From: Burkholderia mayonis | GTDB taxonomy: Bacteria > Pseudomonadota > Gammaproteobacteria > Burkholderiales > Burkholderiaceae | DNA: 64,000 nt | Reading direction: 5' to 3' | Assembly: GCF_001523745.2 (NCBI RefSeq) | Contig: NZ_CP013387.1 | Span: 558,001-622,000 of the forward strand | Part shown: piece by piece, positions 37,808 through 47,743 of the stretch | How the letters are laid out: the number at the start of each line of letters is the position of its first letter | Position numbering within the stretch: the first letter of the stretch is position 1 | Translations under genes and position numbers: made by a program | The notes under the pieces: generated by a model | The model's input: the letters and a program-made list of their open reading frames with translations, nothing else | The model's database searches: none | Told to the model about the DNA's origin: nothing

Positions 37808-38327
37808 GCGCGGCTCCTTTGCCGTTCGTGGCCGCGTTCGTGGCCGCGTTCGCGGCGGCGGTGCCGGAGGGCGGCGCGATGCCGGCCGCCTGGCGGATCG
37901 CGGCGAGGATCCGCGTGTGCGTGCCGCAGCGGCAGAGGTTCGGCTCCATGTGCGCGCGCAACTCGCGCTCGGTCGGCTTCGGATGGCGTTCGAGCAGCGC
38001 CTGCGCGCGCATGATCATGCCTGCGATGCAGTAGCCGCACTGCGCGGCCTGATGGTCGATGAAGGCCTTCTGCAAAGGTCCGGGCCGCTCGGCGCTGCCG
38101 AGACTTTCGATCGTTCTGACCGGCCGCGCGCCGATCGACGCGACGGGCAGCAGGCACGAGAAGACGGGCCGGTCGCCGACGATGACCGTGCACGCGCCGC
38201 ATTGTCCGAGGCCGCAGCCGAACTTCGCGCCGTGCAGGTTCAGGTCGTCGCGCAGCGCGTAGAGCAGCGGCGTCGACGGATCGATGTCGAGCGCGTGCGT
38301 GACGCCGTTCACGGTTAATTGAATCAT
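37797..38327 (-). CDS. 2Fe-2S subunit of the molybdenum hydroxylase
   Basis: A 176-residue small subunit. The plant-type ferredoxin cluster is CGLGQCGACTVIV (about residues 38-50) with a fourth Cys in FSCLLP. The C-terminal four-helix domain has CGYCIAGM and CRCGTH for the second cluster. A C-terminal Ala/Asn tail (AANAATNAATNGKG) is low-complexity. It transfers electrons from the Mo subunit to the cytochrome. Its ATG overlaps the stop of the cytochrome gene (ATGA) and its end overlaps the Mo-subunit start. Confidence 0.93.
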   Translation of the reverse strand: MIQLTVNGVTHALDIDPSTPLLYALRDDLNLHGAKFGCGLGQCGACTVIVGDRPVFSCLLPVASIGARPVRTIESLGSAERPGPLQKAFIDHQAAQCGYCIAGMIMRAQALLERHPKPTERELRAHMEPNLCRCGTHTRILAAIRQAAGIAPPSGTAAANAATNAATNGKGAAHEA

Positions 38328-39607
38328 CGGGATGCGTTCTCCTTCCTGAGCGTCGAGACCGTCGCGTCGACGCCCGTCCACGGCCCGCGGCTCGAATAGG
38401 CGGCGCGCACGTACTGCGCGAGATCGGCGATCTGCTCGTCGCTGTAGACGTCGCCGAACGGCGGCATGTAGTTGACGGCCCGTTCGCCTTCCCACGTGAT
38501 GCCGCCGATGATCATTTGCGCGAGGTTGCGGGGCGTGTCCGCGTTGACCGCGGTGCTGAGCGCGAGGCTCGGGCGCTCGCCGATCGATTGCATCGGCGCG
38601 TTTGGGCCGTGACACTGCGCGCACGACGCGGCGAAGATCGTCGCGCCGCGCCGCGCCGGCTCCGTCATCGACCGGGCCTCGACCGGAATCGCGTGCGGCG
38701 CGTCGCCGGTCTGCGGCTTTTGCAGCGACAGCAGGTAGGTCGCGATCGCGTCGACGTCCTCGCGCGGCAACGTCGCCAGCTCGCGCGTGACGGGCAGCAT
38801 CGGACCCGCCGCGGCGCCGTGCTCGCTCGAACGCCCGGTACCGAGATAGGTCACGAGCGCGTCCCGCGTCCACGGGCGCGCCGCGCCCGTCAGCCGGTTG
38901 AGCGCGGGCGCGTCCCAGCCGTCGACGAGGCCGCCGTCGAATGCGCGGCCGGACTGCTCGCCGCCGATCGCATTGAGCGGCGAATGGCACGCGGCGCAGT
39001 GCCCGAGGCCATCGACGAGATGACGGCCGCGATTCCATTCGACGGTCTTCGACGCGTCCGCCGCGAGCGTGCCGGGACGCGGAAAGAGCACGTTCCAGAA
39101 CGCGACGAGCGGACGGAAATTCAACGGGAACATCAGCCGGTTCGCCGGCGCGGTTGCCTTCACCGGCTCGCGGTTCATCAGGTACGCATAGGCGGCGAGG
39201 ATCTCGCGGTCCGTCATCCGCGTGAAATGGACGTACGGAAACGCCGGATAGAGCAGATGTCCGTCGCGCGAAACGCCGTGACGCATTGCGCGCGCGAATG
39301 CATCGATCGACCACGCGCCGATGCCGGTTTCGGGATCGGGGGTGATGTTGGTCGCGAAGATCGTGCCGAACGGCGTCGCGAGCGGGCGGCCGCCCGCGAA
39401 CGGCCGGCCGTCGTTCGCGGTGTGGCAGACGACGCAATCGCCGAGCGCGACGACGCGCGCGCCTTCCTGCCTGAGCGCGGGGTCGAATGACGATGCGGCG
39501 GGGCGCTCGACTGGTGCGATCGCGGGCTGCCACATCAGGTAACCGGCCGCCAGCGCGCCGACGACCGAGATGCCCGCGCAAACAAGGATCAGGGGCCGGC
39601 GCATCAT
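38324..39607 (-). CDS. Membrane-anchored triheme cytochrome c
   Basis: A 427-residue protein with an N-terminal membrane anchor (residues 5-25) and three CxxCH heme sites: CVVCH (58-62), CAACH (204-208) and CAQCH (329-333). This is the layout of the cytochrome subunit of alcohol/aldehyde dehydrogenases and of three-subunit molybdenum hydroxylases, which deliver electrons to the quinone pool. First gene of the operon. Start ATG 39607; a second ATG follows directly. Confidence 0.92.
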   Translation of the reverse strand: MMRRPLILVCAGISVVGALAAGYLMWQPAIAPVERPAASSFDPALRQEGARVVALGDCVVCHTANDGRPFAGGRPLATPFGTIFATNITPDPETGIGAWSIDAFARAMRHGVSRDGHLLYPAFPYVHFTRMTDREILAAYAYLMNREPVKATAPANRLMFPLNFRPLVAFWNVLFPRPGTLAADASKTVEWNRGRHLVDGLGHCAACHSPLNAIGGEQSGRAFDGGLVDGWDAPALNRLTGAARPWTRDALVTYLGTGRSSEHGAAAGPMLPVTRELATLPREDVDAIATYLLSLQKPQTGDAPHAIPVEARSMTEPARRGATIFAASCAQCHGPNAPMQSIGERPSLALSTAVNADTPRNLAQMIIGGITWEGERAVNYMPPFGDVYSDEQIADLAQYVRAAYSSRGPWTGVDATVSTLRKENASR

Positions 39608-40127
39608 CGATTCCGCCGGCGTTGCGCGAGGCGGCCGCGCGTGTGCCGGCCAGTCGCATCGGCGCGGCCGCCGCGGCGCGTCGCGCGCCCGATCGCATGG
39701 CCGACGACGCATCGCGGCATCTGCGCGCGAAGACGCTCGGCGTGCGGCGAGGCCGTCCGCGGAGCGCCCGTCCGGACGGCGGCAGGGGCCATGTCGTGAG
39801 TGGAAGGTGGAAGCAAGGTCTATCTCCTGGCGAGCGTCGCCGCTGCATCGCGGCAACGGTGACGCGAGCGGGTTCTTCGCAAAGCGGGTTTCAGCATGCG
39901 CCGTTTGCGCGGACCGCGCATGGCGCGCGTGCGCCGCCCGCGCCGATCGAGCGATGAGTATTGCCGGTATTGCCGTACAGGTTAGTGAAGCAAACCGCGT
40001 GCGTCCTGAAGCGGTGCTGAATCGTTGCTAATTTCGGCGCAGTTCTTGGCCGTAGTCCTCGGCGGTGATGCGCGGCCGGCGCCGCGTCGCGTCCGCGAAG
40101 CCGGAGTCGAAGCCGAAGCCGAAGCAG

Positions 40128-40187
40128 GAGGCAGAGGCAGAGGCAGAGGCAGAGGCAGAGGCAGAGGCAGAGGCAGAGGCAGAGGCA
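40128..40187. repeat. Hexamer tandem repeat, 10 copies of GAGGCA
   Basis: Ten perfect 6-bp units. It lies 520 bp upstream of the cytochrome c start. Being 6 bp it would expand without changing frame if transcribed. Likely a typing (VNTR) locus. Confidence 0.97.
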
Positions 40188-40442
40188 CGAAAAAGGAGCT
40201 GGTCGGCCTGCACGGGCAATCGATGCCGCAAGATCGCCGCCACCGTCGTCAACGGCATTTCGCACCGCGCTCGCTGCCTATCTTCAGCTTTTTTAAGCTT
40301 TCGACCATGCCTTTTAACGGCCGCGTCGCTACGCTTTGACCATGTCGTTGGTCAGCCGGCTTGCCGGCTTCATTGGCGCGAAGTCATTCGGGAGGCGTCG
40401 CGGGCAACGTCGAAAACGATGGCAAGCGTGGCGGCGTGCGTC

Positions 40443-40505
40443 GGGTGTCAGGTGTCAGGTGTCAGGTGTCAGGTGTCAGGTGTCGGGTGTCGGGTGTCGG
40501 GTGTC
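40443..40505. repeat. Heptamer tandem repeat, 9 copies of (A/G)GGTGTC
   Basis: Nine 7-bp units in the order one GGGTGTC, five AGGTGTC, three GGGTGTC. The array ends exactly where HD-domain coding sequence begins (40506). Changes in copy number alter any frame running through it. Confidence 0.96.
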
Positions 40506-41011
40506 GGGCGGCGCGACCGGATCGCGTGCAACGCGGACCTGCTCTATGTCGCCGCGCTGTTCCATAACGCCGGATTGCAAGTCGAGCATCGGCATTCGGC
40601 GCGCCGGTTCGAGATCGACGGCGCCGACGCCGCGCGCGATTTCCTGCGTCGGCACGGCGCGAACGAAGCCGACGCCGCCGACGTGTGGGACGCGATCGCA
40701 TTGCAACGACGCCGGGCATCGCGGAGCACAAGTCGCCGCTCGTCGCGCTGATGCACGCCGGCGTGCAGATGGACGTGCGCGGCCTCGGCTACGCGACCTT
40801 CGATCCGGGCGCGCGCGATGCGATCGTTCGCGCGTACCCGCGCGATCCGGGCTTCAAGGAAAGCATCCTCGAAGCGTATGTGCTCGGGATGGCGCACCGG
40901 CCGCACACGACATTCGGCACGGTCAACGCGGACGTGCTCGATCGCTGGGACCCGAACTATCGCCGGCTGAACTTCTGCGGACTCGTCCTCGGCTCCGACT
41001 GGCCGGACTGA
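40506..41011 (+). pseudogene. HD-domain phosphohydrolase-like gene, truncated and frameshifted
   Basis: Two frames together encode an HD-domain protein. Frame one (from 40506) has RIACNADLLYVAALFHNAGL, then WDAIAL. Near 40703 a one-base loss shifts to frame two, TTPGIAEHKSPLVALMHAGVQMDVRGLGYATFDPGARDAIV..., ending at TGA 41009. The metal-binding HD pair, expected as FHDxGL, reads FHN, so the Asp is replaced. The N-terminal part is missing and replaced by the heptamer array. Three independent lesions show that it is dead. Confidence 0.85.
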
Positions 41012-41079
41012 ACGCCGCGCGGACGCGCAGCGCGCGTCGACGCGGCACTTCGATCACTTCACCACTCACGGGATCAAGC

Positions 41080-42024
41080 ATGCAAACACGACGCTTCGGA
41101 GTACGTTCGGCCTTGCTGGCCGCCTTGATGCTCGGCATGGCGCAGATGCCCGCGGCTTTCGCGGATGCGGATGCGAGCGCCGCGGCCGAATCCGCTCGCG
41201 CGACCGCGTCGGCGCCGTCGGTTGCCGTCGGGCCGCAGTACGATACGACGCACGTCTACGTCGCGGTATCCGATCTGGACGCGTTCGTCAACAGTATCGT
41301 CGCGACGTTCGGCGGGAAAGCGTCGCCGCGCGTGACGCTCACGGTCACGCCGGCGCCGAGCGAGACGCTGTCGCAGTACGTGCAGACGCCGGTGGGCATG
41401 CTGTCGGTGTTCGGGTTCAAGACGCCGATTCCCTATCCGTTTGGCGACGAGCGGACGGGCTATCTGGTGACGGATATGGACGACGCCGTGAAGGCGGCGC
41501 GCTCGGCCGGCGCGGACATCGTCGTCGACTCGTTCGACGATCCGATCGGCCGGGACGCGGTGATCCGCTGGCCGGGCGGCGTGATGATGCAGCTCTACTG
41601 GCATCGGAAGGCGCCGTCTTACGCGGCGCTCGCGACGGTTCCCGACAATCGGGTCTATCTGTCGCCAGACGAAGCCGATCATTTCGTCAAGCGCTGGGTT
41701 CGGTTCTCGCACGGCAAGGTCGTCTCTGACAACCGCCATGAAGACGGCGGCGCGATCGGCCGGCCGGGCACGGAGATGCGCAAGATCGTGATCGAATCGG
41801 CGTTCGGCCGGGTCGCCGCGTTCGTGACCGACGGCAAGCTGCCGTTCCCGTACGGCCGTGAAACCACGGGCTATGCGGTCGACGATCTCGATGCGACGCT
41901 CGAGAAGGCGCAGGCGGCGGGCGTCAAGGTGCTGGTCCGGCCGTATCGCACGCAGCAAGCCGGACGCACCGCGATGCTCGCGTTCCCCGGCGGCTACATC
42001 GCCGAAGTGCACGACGCCAAATGA
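41080..42024 (+). CDS. Exported VOC (glyoxalase/bleomycin-resistance fold) protein
   Basis: A 314-residue protein with a Sec signal peptide (cleavage near AFA/DAD, residue 28). Two VOC-type halves follow: YDTTHVYVAVSDLDAFVNSIVATFGG ... GYLVTDMDDAVKAARSAGADIV, and AFVTDGKLPFPYGRETTGYAVDDLDATLEKAQAAGVKVL. ATG 41080 starts the signal peptide. Its stop overlaps the start of the next porin gene (ATGA), so the two form an operon. The ligand is unknown; periplasmic location and coupling to an outer-membrane channel suggest handling of an external small molecule. Confidence 0.85.
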   Translation: MQTRRFGVRSALLAALMLGMAQMPAAFADADASAAAESARATASAPSVAVGPQYDTTHVYVAVSDLDAFVNSIVATFGGKASPRVTLTVTPAPSETLSQYVQTPVGMLSVFGFKTPIPYPFGDERTGYLVTDMDDAVKAARSAGADIVVDSFDDPIGRDAVIRWPGGVMMQLYWHRKAPSYAALATVPDNRVYLSPDEADHFVKRWVRFSHGKVVSDNRHEDGGAIGRPGTEMRKIVIESAFGRVAAFVTDGKLPFPYGRETTGYAVDDLDATLEKAQAAGVKVLVRPYRTQQAGRTAMLAFPGGYIAEVHDAK

Positions 42025-43457
42025 CGATGCGCCGTGCTTCCTCGCTTTGCTGCTGGGCGTTGATGTCGCTGCTCGCCGCGGCCCGCGCGCACGCGGCGGA
42101 TGCGCCCGCAGCGGCGCCGGCGTCGTCGGACGCGTCGTGCACGAAGACGCGTCCGGCGATCCTGTTCAACCGCTGGCAGGAAGACTGGTCGGCGCTCGCG
42201 GATCCATGCGTGCCGCGCCGGCCGCTCGACTCGCTGAAGTACGTGCCGCTCTTCGGCCGCAGCGATTCGTATCTGTCGCTCGGCGCGGTGCTGCGCGAGC
42301 GGCTCGAAGTGAACGACGCGCCGCTCTTCGGCATCGGTCGGGCGCGCGGCGACACCTATGTGCTGCAACGCGCGCAGGTGCATGCCGATTTGCGCCTCGC
42401 CGGACACATCCAGGTGTTCGTGCAGATCGAGGACGCGCGCACGTTCGACAAGGACAGCGTCGGCCCCGTCGATCGCAATCGCCTGGATCTGCGTCAAGCG
42501 TTCGTGACCTATTCCGACGCGATCGGGCCCGGCGTGTTCAAGGCGCGGATCGGCCGTCAGGAGATGGCGTTCGATTTACAGCGCTTCGTGTCGGTGCGCG
42601 ACGGCCCGAACGTGCGCCAGGCGTTTGACGGCATATGGGCAGACTGGGAAGCGGGGCCGTGGCGCTTCATCGGCTATGCGACGCAGCCCGTTCAGTACCG
42701 CGACGACGAAGCGTTCGACGATGTGTCGAACCGCAACCTCACGTTCAGCGGCGTGCGCGTCGAGCGTCAGGGCGTGGGGCCAGGCGACCTGTCCGCGTAT
42801 TACTCGCGGTACAACCGGACGCAGGCGCAGTTTCTCGACGGCGCGGGCGCCGAGCACCGGGACGTGTTCGATCTCCGGTACGCGGGCAAGAAGCAGAACG
42901 TCGACTGGGATGTCGAGGGCATGTATCAGTCGGGGCACGTCGGCGCGCAGCGCATCGAAGCATGGGCGGTGGGCTCGCTCGCCGGCTATACGTTCGCTGA
43001 CATGCGCTGGACGCCGCGAGTCGGCTTGCAGGTCGACGCGGCGTCGGGCGACCGGCATCCGCACGACGGCCGGATCGAGACGTTCAATCCGCTGTTTCCG
43101 AACGGCTACTACTTCGCGCTCGCCGGCTATACCGGCTACACGAACCTGATTCACGTGAAGCCGTCGCTTACGTTCAAGCCGAGCAACACGCTCACGCTGC
43201 TCGCGGCGGTCGGGTTGCAGTGGCGCGCGACGACGGCGGACGCGGTCTACGCGCAAGGCGCGTCGCCCGTGCCCGGCACGGCGGGCCGGGGCGGCAAGTG
43301 GACCGGCTTCTACACGCAGCTGCGCGCCGATTGGGCGGTGACGGCGAATCTGGCGGCGGCGCTCGAGATGGTGCACTTCCAGGTGGGCGATGCGATTCGC
43401 GCGGCGGGCGGGCGCAATGCGGATTATGTCGGCGCGGAGTTGAAATTCGGCTGGTAG
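42021..43457 (+). CDS. Alginate-export-type outer-membrane porin
   Basis: A 478-residue beta-barrel protein with signal peptide (to about AHA, residue 25). The region SYLSLGAVLRERLEVNDAPLFG and later NLTLRQAF/RIGRQEMAFD-like blocks match the alginate_exp (AlgE-like) porin family. It ends with Phe-Gly-Trp, an aromatic C-terminus expected for outer-membrane insertion. Coupled to the VOC gene by ATGA overlap. Substrate not determined. Confidence 0.87.
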   Translation: MTMRRASSLCCWALMSLLAAARAHAADAPAAAPASSDASCTKTRPAILFNRWQEDWSALADPCVPRRPLDSLKYVPLFGRSDSYLSLGAVLRERLEVNDAPLFGIGRARGDTYVLQRAQVHADLRLAGHIQVFVQIEDARTFDKDSVGPVDRNRLDLRQAFVTYSDAIGPGVFKARIGRQEMAFDLQRFVSVRDGPNVRQAFDGIWADWEAGPWRFIGYATQPVQYRDDEAFDDVSNRNLTFSGVRVERQGVGPGDLSAYYSRYNRTQAQFLDGAGAEHRDVFDLRYAGKKQNVDWDVEGMYQSGHVGAQRIEAWAVGSLAGYTFADMRWTPRVGLQVDAASGDRHPHDGRIETFNPLFPNGYYFALAGYTGYTNLIHVKPSLTFKPSNTLTLLAAVGLQWRATTADAVYAQGASPVPGTAGRGGKWTGFYTQLRADWAVTANLAAALEMVHFQVGDAIRAAGGRNADYVGAELKFGW

Positions 43458-44116
43458 CCGCGCCGGCGGCGTCGCGCGAAAGTCATCACGTTGTCTTGAC
43501 TGCATGCCGGGCCGGCGCGACGAAAATCAGCCTGCTCGATCATGCGGGGCGAACAAGAGGTCGTTGAGATTTCGAAATGCCGAACTATGCTTCACTCCGG
43601 GCGACGTGATCGCGTCGTTCGGCGTCGGCGTCGGCGATGCGATGTCGAGCATCGGCGTTCACGTATGCGGTACTCGCCCGGTCGCTGAATCATGAAAATT
43701 CAGGTTTGCTTAAGTACGGCGCGCGTGCCGCGCATTAATCTGCGCGGCGAACGTTGCGACGTCCGCGTAAAAGCGATCGAGGCGAAGCCGCCGGGCGCGG
43801 CGGGCCGCGCCGCGCGCCATGCCGCGTGTCGCTTCGAGCGAATGTCCGTTCGAAGCGAAGCGAGCATCGGTCGAGGCGCGTCGGACACTCGATGCGTCTC
43901 GTCATCGCACAAAGCACGCTGCTTGCGGCGTACGAACGCGCGGCGACCGCGGTTTCGGTTCATTGCGGATTGCAGCACGAATTGCGCTCGACACTGCCGC
44001 ACGGCGTCGAGCGAAGGTGCCGCGGCACATGTCGCCGCGTTGAATGGCCTGTTGTTCGATCGGAGCGCATCGCATCGTGCGTCCGTCACCTCACTACTCA
44101 CCAGGAGCGCACTCAG
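43458..44116. other. Intergenic gap
   Basis: 659 bp between the porin and hydrolase genes. A direct triplet-like GGCGTC run lies near 43620-43640. Otherwise I see no gene, RNA or operator; long open frames on the minus strand lack conserved sequence. Confidence 0.4.
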
Positions 44117-44938
44117 ATGGACACGATCACGACGAAAGACGGTACGCGAATCTTCTACAAGGATTGGGGCACGGGACGTCCGGTCGTGTTCTCGCACGGC
44201 TGGCCGCTGAACGCGGATGCGTGGGACGCGCAGATGCTGTTCCTCGCGCAGCACGGCTTTCGCGTCATCGCGCACGATCGCCGCGGCCACGGCCGTTCCG
44301 GCCAGCCGGCCACGGGCAACGACATGGATACCTACGCGGACGACCTCGCCGCACTGCTCGACGCGCTCGACCTGCGCGAGGCGACGCTCGTCGGGCATTC
44401 GACGGGCGGCGGCGAAGTCGCGCACTACATCGGCCGTCACGGCACGCAGCGCGTCGCGAAGGCCGTGCTGATCGGCGCGGTGCCGCCGATCATGCTGAAG
44501 ACGGCTACGAATCCGGGCGGCCTGCCGATGGAGGTATTCGACGGCATCCGCAAGGGCGTCGTCGACAACCGCTCGCAGTTCTATCGCGACGTCGCGCTGC
44601 CTTTCTTCGGCTTCAACCGGCCGGAAGCGAAGGTGTCGCAAGGCACGATCGACGCGTTCTGGGCGCAAGGGATGACGGGCGGGATTCTTGGCCAGTACGC
44701 ATGCATCCGCGAGTTCTCCGAAGTGGATTACACGGAAGACCTGAAGAAGATCGACGTGCCGACGCTGATCCTGCACGGCGACGACGACCAGATGGTGCCG
44801 ATCGACGCGTCCGCGCGCCTGTCCGCGAAGATCGTCGAGCACGCGACGCTGAAGGTGTACCCCGGCGGCTCGCATGGCATCTGCGTCACGCACGCGGATC
44901 AGGTCAACGCGGATCTGCTCGCGTTTCTCGAATCGTAA
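44117..44938 (+). CDS. Alpha/beta hydrolase (non-heme chloroperoxidase-like)
   Basis: A 273-residue cofactor-free esterase/haloperoxidase-type protein. SD AGGAG (44103) precedes ATG 44117. It has the oxyanion motif [12 protein letters not shown], the nucleophile Ser95 in VGHSTGGGE, an Asp in [12 protein letters not shown] and a catalytic His in [11 protein letters not shown], all in family positions. The [12 protein letters not shown] segment is typical of arylesterase/perhydrolase members. Likely cytoplasmic. A LysR pseudogene lies downstream. Confidence 0.93.
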   Translation: MDTITTKDGTRIFYKDWGTGRPVVFSHGWPLNADAWDAQMLFLAQHGFRVIAHDRRGHGRSGQPATGNDMDTYADDLAALLDALDLREATLVGHSTGGGEVAHYIGRHGTQRVAKAVLIGAVPPIMLKTATNPGGLPMEVFDGIRKGVVDNRSQFYRDVALPFFGFNRPEAKVSQGTIDAFWAQGMTGGILGQYACIREFSEVDYTEDLKKIDVPTLILHGDDDQMVPIDASARLSAKIVEHATLKVYPGGSHGICVTHADQVNADLLAFLES

Positions 44939-45135
44939 AGGCGATATCGGCATTCGCAGCGGTTCGACGCCGCGCACGCGTCGTCGCGAAGCTGGGCGCG
45001 AGCTCACGCGACGCGGGCGGCGCGCGACGCCGCGCGGTCGCGCGCCCGCGCCGGGCGGGCAGGCAGTCGGCGAGCGGGCCGGCGAGTCCGGCTGGCGTGG
45101 GCGTCGCATGTGCGCCGGCTTTGAAGGAGGTCTTG

Positions 45136-45570
45136 ATGATGGATTCCACTGACGCCGATCGGTGGCAACGCGTCCTGACCACGTTGCTTGCCGCCTGCTG
45201 GTATCGCGAGTCCGCTGCGCGCGCGGCGTATTCGTTCGCGCGTGCGAACCGATGCGATACGGGGCCGCCCGATCCGATCGCGCCGCCGACGAGCGCCGCG
45301 CGGCCGCCGACGTCGCGCGTGCCGGCGGTCCGCCATTGGGAGCGGCGGACGGGAAGCTCGATCGAGGTCTCGTGGTGCGATCCGGCTTCCGCGAACTACG
45401 GCGAGCAGATTTGGACGAAAGGCGTCGCGCGCCGGCGCTGCACCTGCGCGTTGTCCGGCTCGACGATCGAATCGGGCGACGCGATCTATCGGCCGAAGTA
45501 CACGCGCGGGAACATTCCGGCCAACGCCGATCAGGCGATTCTGGCCGCAGCGCTCGATTCACAGTCGTGA
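45136..45570 (+). CDS. DUF3331 domain protein
   Basis: A 144-residue protein; ATG 45136 (or 45139) follows AAGGAGG. The core VSWCDPASANYGEQIWTKGVARRRCTCALSGSTIESGDAIYRPK matches DUF3331, a small family found mainly in Burkholderia and relatives. Two or more Cys residues (WCDP, CTCALSG) may bind metal. Function is unknown. Confidence 0.85.
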   Translation: MMDSTDADRWQRVLTTLLAACWYRESAARAAYSFARANRCDTGPPDPIAPPTSAARPPTSRVPAVRHWERRTGSSIEVSWCDPASANYGEQIWTKGVARRRCTCALSGSTIESGDAIYRPKYTRGNIPANADQAILAAALDSQS

Positions 45571-45673
45571 CGAGCCAGTCCCCCGCGCGGACGCGCCGCC
45601 GCGCCGATGCGGCGCCGCCATGCGATTTCGCGGCCGTGCGGCCGCAACGACGAGAATGAGAGCGGGAGAGTGG

Positions 45674-46594
45674 ATGGATACGCTGCAGGCGATGAGAGTG
45701 TTTGCGCGCGTCGTCGAGGCGGGCGGTTTCGCACGGGCGGGCGATCTGACCGGCCTCGGGACGCCGACGGTGTCGCGGCTGATCCAGACGCTCGAAATCC
45801 GCCTCGGCTGCCGGCTGCTGAATCGCACGACGCGGCGCATCGCGCTGACCGACGACGGCCGGACGTACTACGAGCGCTGCATCAACGTGCTGAACGAGAT
45901 CGACGACGTCGAGGCGTCGCTGTCGCATGCGAAAGTGACGCCCCGGGGCCGCGTCAAGGTCAACGTGCCGCCCGCGATGGGCAAGTCGATCGTGATTCCG
46001 GCACTGCCGGCATTCGCCGCGTAGTATCCGGAGATTCAGGTCGAGATCGGCCTGACGGACCGGCTGGTCGACCTCGTCGGCGAAGCCGTCGATTGCGGGG
46101 TACGGGTCGGCGCGCTGGAGGATTCGGGGCTCGTCGCACGCCGCATCGGCACGATGGCGCCGTGCACGTGCGCGACGCCGGCGTATCTCGAACGATATGG
46201 CGTGCCGGAGACGCTCGACGCGCTCGATCGGCACGTCGGCGTGAACTATACGTCGATGAATACCGGAAAGACCCGGCCGTGGTGCTTCATGGATGGCGGC
46301 GAGCCGAAGACCGTCGCGATGAAGGGCATCGTATCGGTCAATGATGCGGACGCCTATGTCGCATCCGTACTGGCGGGTCTCGGATTGGGGAAGACATCGC
46401 GCTATCTTGTCGATCCGCATCTGAAGACGGGCGCGCTCCAACGCGTGCTGAGCCGGTTCGACGAACCCGCGAGGCCGGTGTCGATCCTCTATTTGCCAAA
46501 TCGCAATCTGCCGCACAAGGTGCGCGTCTTCATCGACTGGCTGAGCGGTGTGTTCGAGAAGCAGGAAGCGCTGCAGCAGTCCGGCGAGGGCTGA
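45674..46594 (+). pseudogene. LysR-family regulator interrupted by TAG
   Basis: A full-length LysR frame of 306 codons broken once. The helix-turn-helix (MDTLQAMRVFARVVEAGGFARAGDLTGLGTPTVSRLIQTLE) and the start of the effector domain run to AFAA, then TAG (46022-46024), then continue in the same frame with YPEIQVEIGLTDRLVDLVGEAVDCGVRVG to TGA 46592. A CAG codon would fit at the site, so a single C-to-T change explains it. Position among hydrolase, DUF3331 and epimerase genes gives no certain target. Confidence 0.88.
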
Positions 46595-47013
46595 GCGGCT
46601 TGCGTTCTGCGACGCGCTCGGGGGGCGTTGCGTAAGCGCGGCCCCATGCAAGCCGCGGTCCGCCGAGGCGGGCGGCGTTTCCGTCGCTCGACGCGCCGCT
46701 GTGTTTTCATCGCTGCGCTTCTCATGTGACGCCGGGCGTGACGATCGATCATTCGCCGACTCGGCCTTCGGCACCTGTTCGGACTCAAGGGCGGCGAGGC
46801 GAGCCGCCTTGCCGCGGATTCGCGGGCGCAGCCCGGCTACGCTGTAGAATTCGAATCGCCCTATCAAGCCGGCGGCGAGTCGGCCGGCTCGCCTCAGCCT
46901 GTCACGTCGCGCATCGCTCCACCGCGGCGCGTGAATCGAGTGCGACTCGGAAAAGCGCATTCCGATAGCGCCGTTCGAGTATCTGGAGCATCACCCACTC
47001 CGAGGAAATCAGG
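46595..47013. other. Intergenic gap
   Basis: 419 bp between the LysR pseudogene and the epimerase. A GTAGAATTCGAATC stretch near 46850 could contain promoter elements. No gene or repeat recognised. Confidence 0.4.
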
Positions 47014-47643
47014 ATGAAGCTGCTTCTCGTCGGATCGACCGGACTCGTCGGCCGCCACGTGCTCGACCTGGCGCTTGCCGAGCCACGCGTCGACAGTGTG
47101 GTCGCGCTCGCTCGCCGCGCGTTGCCTGCGCATCCGAAGCTACAGGCTCCACGCGCCGACTTCGATCACCTGCCCGAGGACGCGCCGTGGTGGCGCGCGG
47201 ACGCAGTGATCTGCACGCTCGGCACGACGATGCGGGTGGCCGGCTCCCAATCGGCGTTCCGGCGGGTCGACCACGACTATCCGTTTGCCGTCGCGCGCAT
47301 CGCCCGGCGCCACGGTACGCCGACTTACGTGCTCAACTCGGCCGCCGGCGCGGACGCAGCGTCGCGCTTCTTCTACAGCCGCGTGAAGGGCGAACTGGAG
47401 CGGGATCTGGCCGGTCTCGGGTTCGCTTCGCTGACGGCGGTGCGGCCGGGCCTGATCGGCGGGCACCGTGACGAGTTTCGCCTCGGCGAACGCGCCGCGG
47501 TGTGCGCGCTGACGCTGTTCGGACCGCTGCTGCCGCGCGGCTGGCGGCTCAATCCGGCGCCCCGGATTGCCCGCGCGCTGATCGAGGCGGCGCTGAATCC
47601 GGCGCCGGGCATGCATGTCGTTGCGTCCGATCGTCTGACCTGA
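47014..47643 (+). CDS. NAD(P)-binding epimerase/dehydratase-like protein
   Basis: A 209-residue atypical short-chain reductase fold. GSTGLVGRHVLDLAL (residues 7-21) is the Rossmann nucleotide motif, followed by CTLGTTMRVAGSQSAFRRVDHDY and SAAGADAASRFFYSRVKGELER, resembling HTATIP2/YraR-type proteins. The Tyr-x3-Lys pair (YSRVK) is present. Substrate unknown. ATG 47014 follows AGGA. Confidence 0.87.
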   Translation: MKLLLVGSTGLVGRHVLDLALAEPRVDSVVALARRALPAHPKLQAPRADFDHLPEDAPWWRADAVICTLGTTMRVAGSQSAFRRVDHDYPFAVARIARRHGTPTYVLNSAAGADAASRFFYSRVKGELERDLAGLGFASLTAVRPGLIGGHRDEFRLGERAAVCALTLFGPLLPRGWRLNPAPRIARALIEAALNPAPGMHVVASDRLT

Positions 47644-47743
47644 CGGCTGCGCCCGCCCGCTGCGGGTGCCGTCAGCGAAGACATGTGGCACGTCAGTCGG
47701 GTTCTCGGCATCGTGCGCCGCGCCCGCGCGCTGCATTCGCGAT

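Larger units (their letters stand above)
39608..40505. other. Long gap with hexamer and heptamer repeats
   Basis: 898 bp without a supportable gene, between the cytochrome gene and the HD pseudogene. It includes two tandem repeats (listed separately). The long open frames seen across it come from GC bias and repeat periodicity. The 5' part of the HD gene is missing here. Confidence 0.5.

Noticed and set aside
40443..40505. Heptamer array considered as CRISPR
   Set aside because: Units are contiguous without spacers and there are no cas genes.
43700..46960. Very long open frame on the minus strand across hydrolase, DUF3331 and LysR genes
   Set aside because: It lies opposite well-supported plus-strand genes and its translation is Arg/Ala-rich with no domain; typical antisense artefact of high GC.
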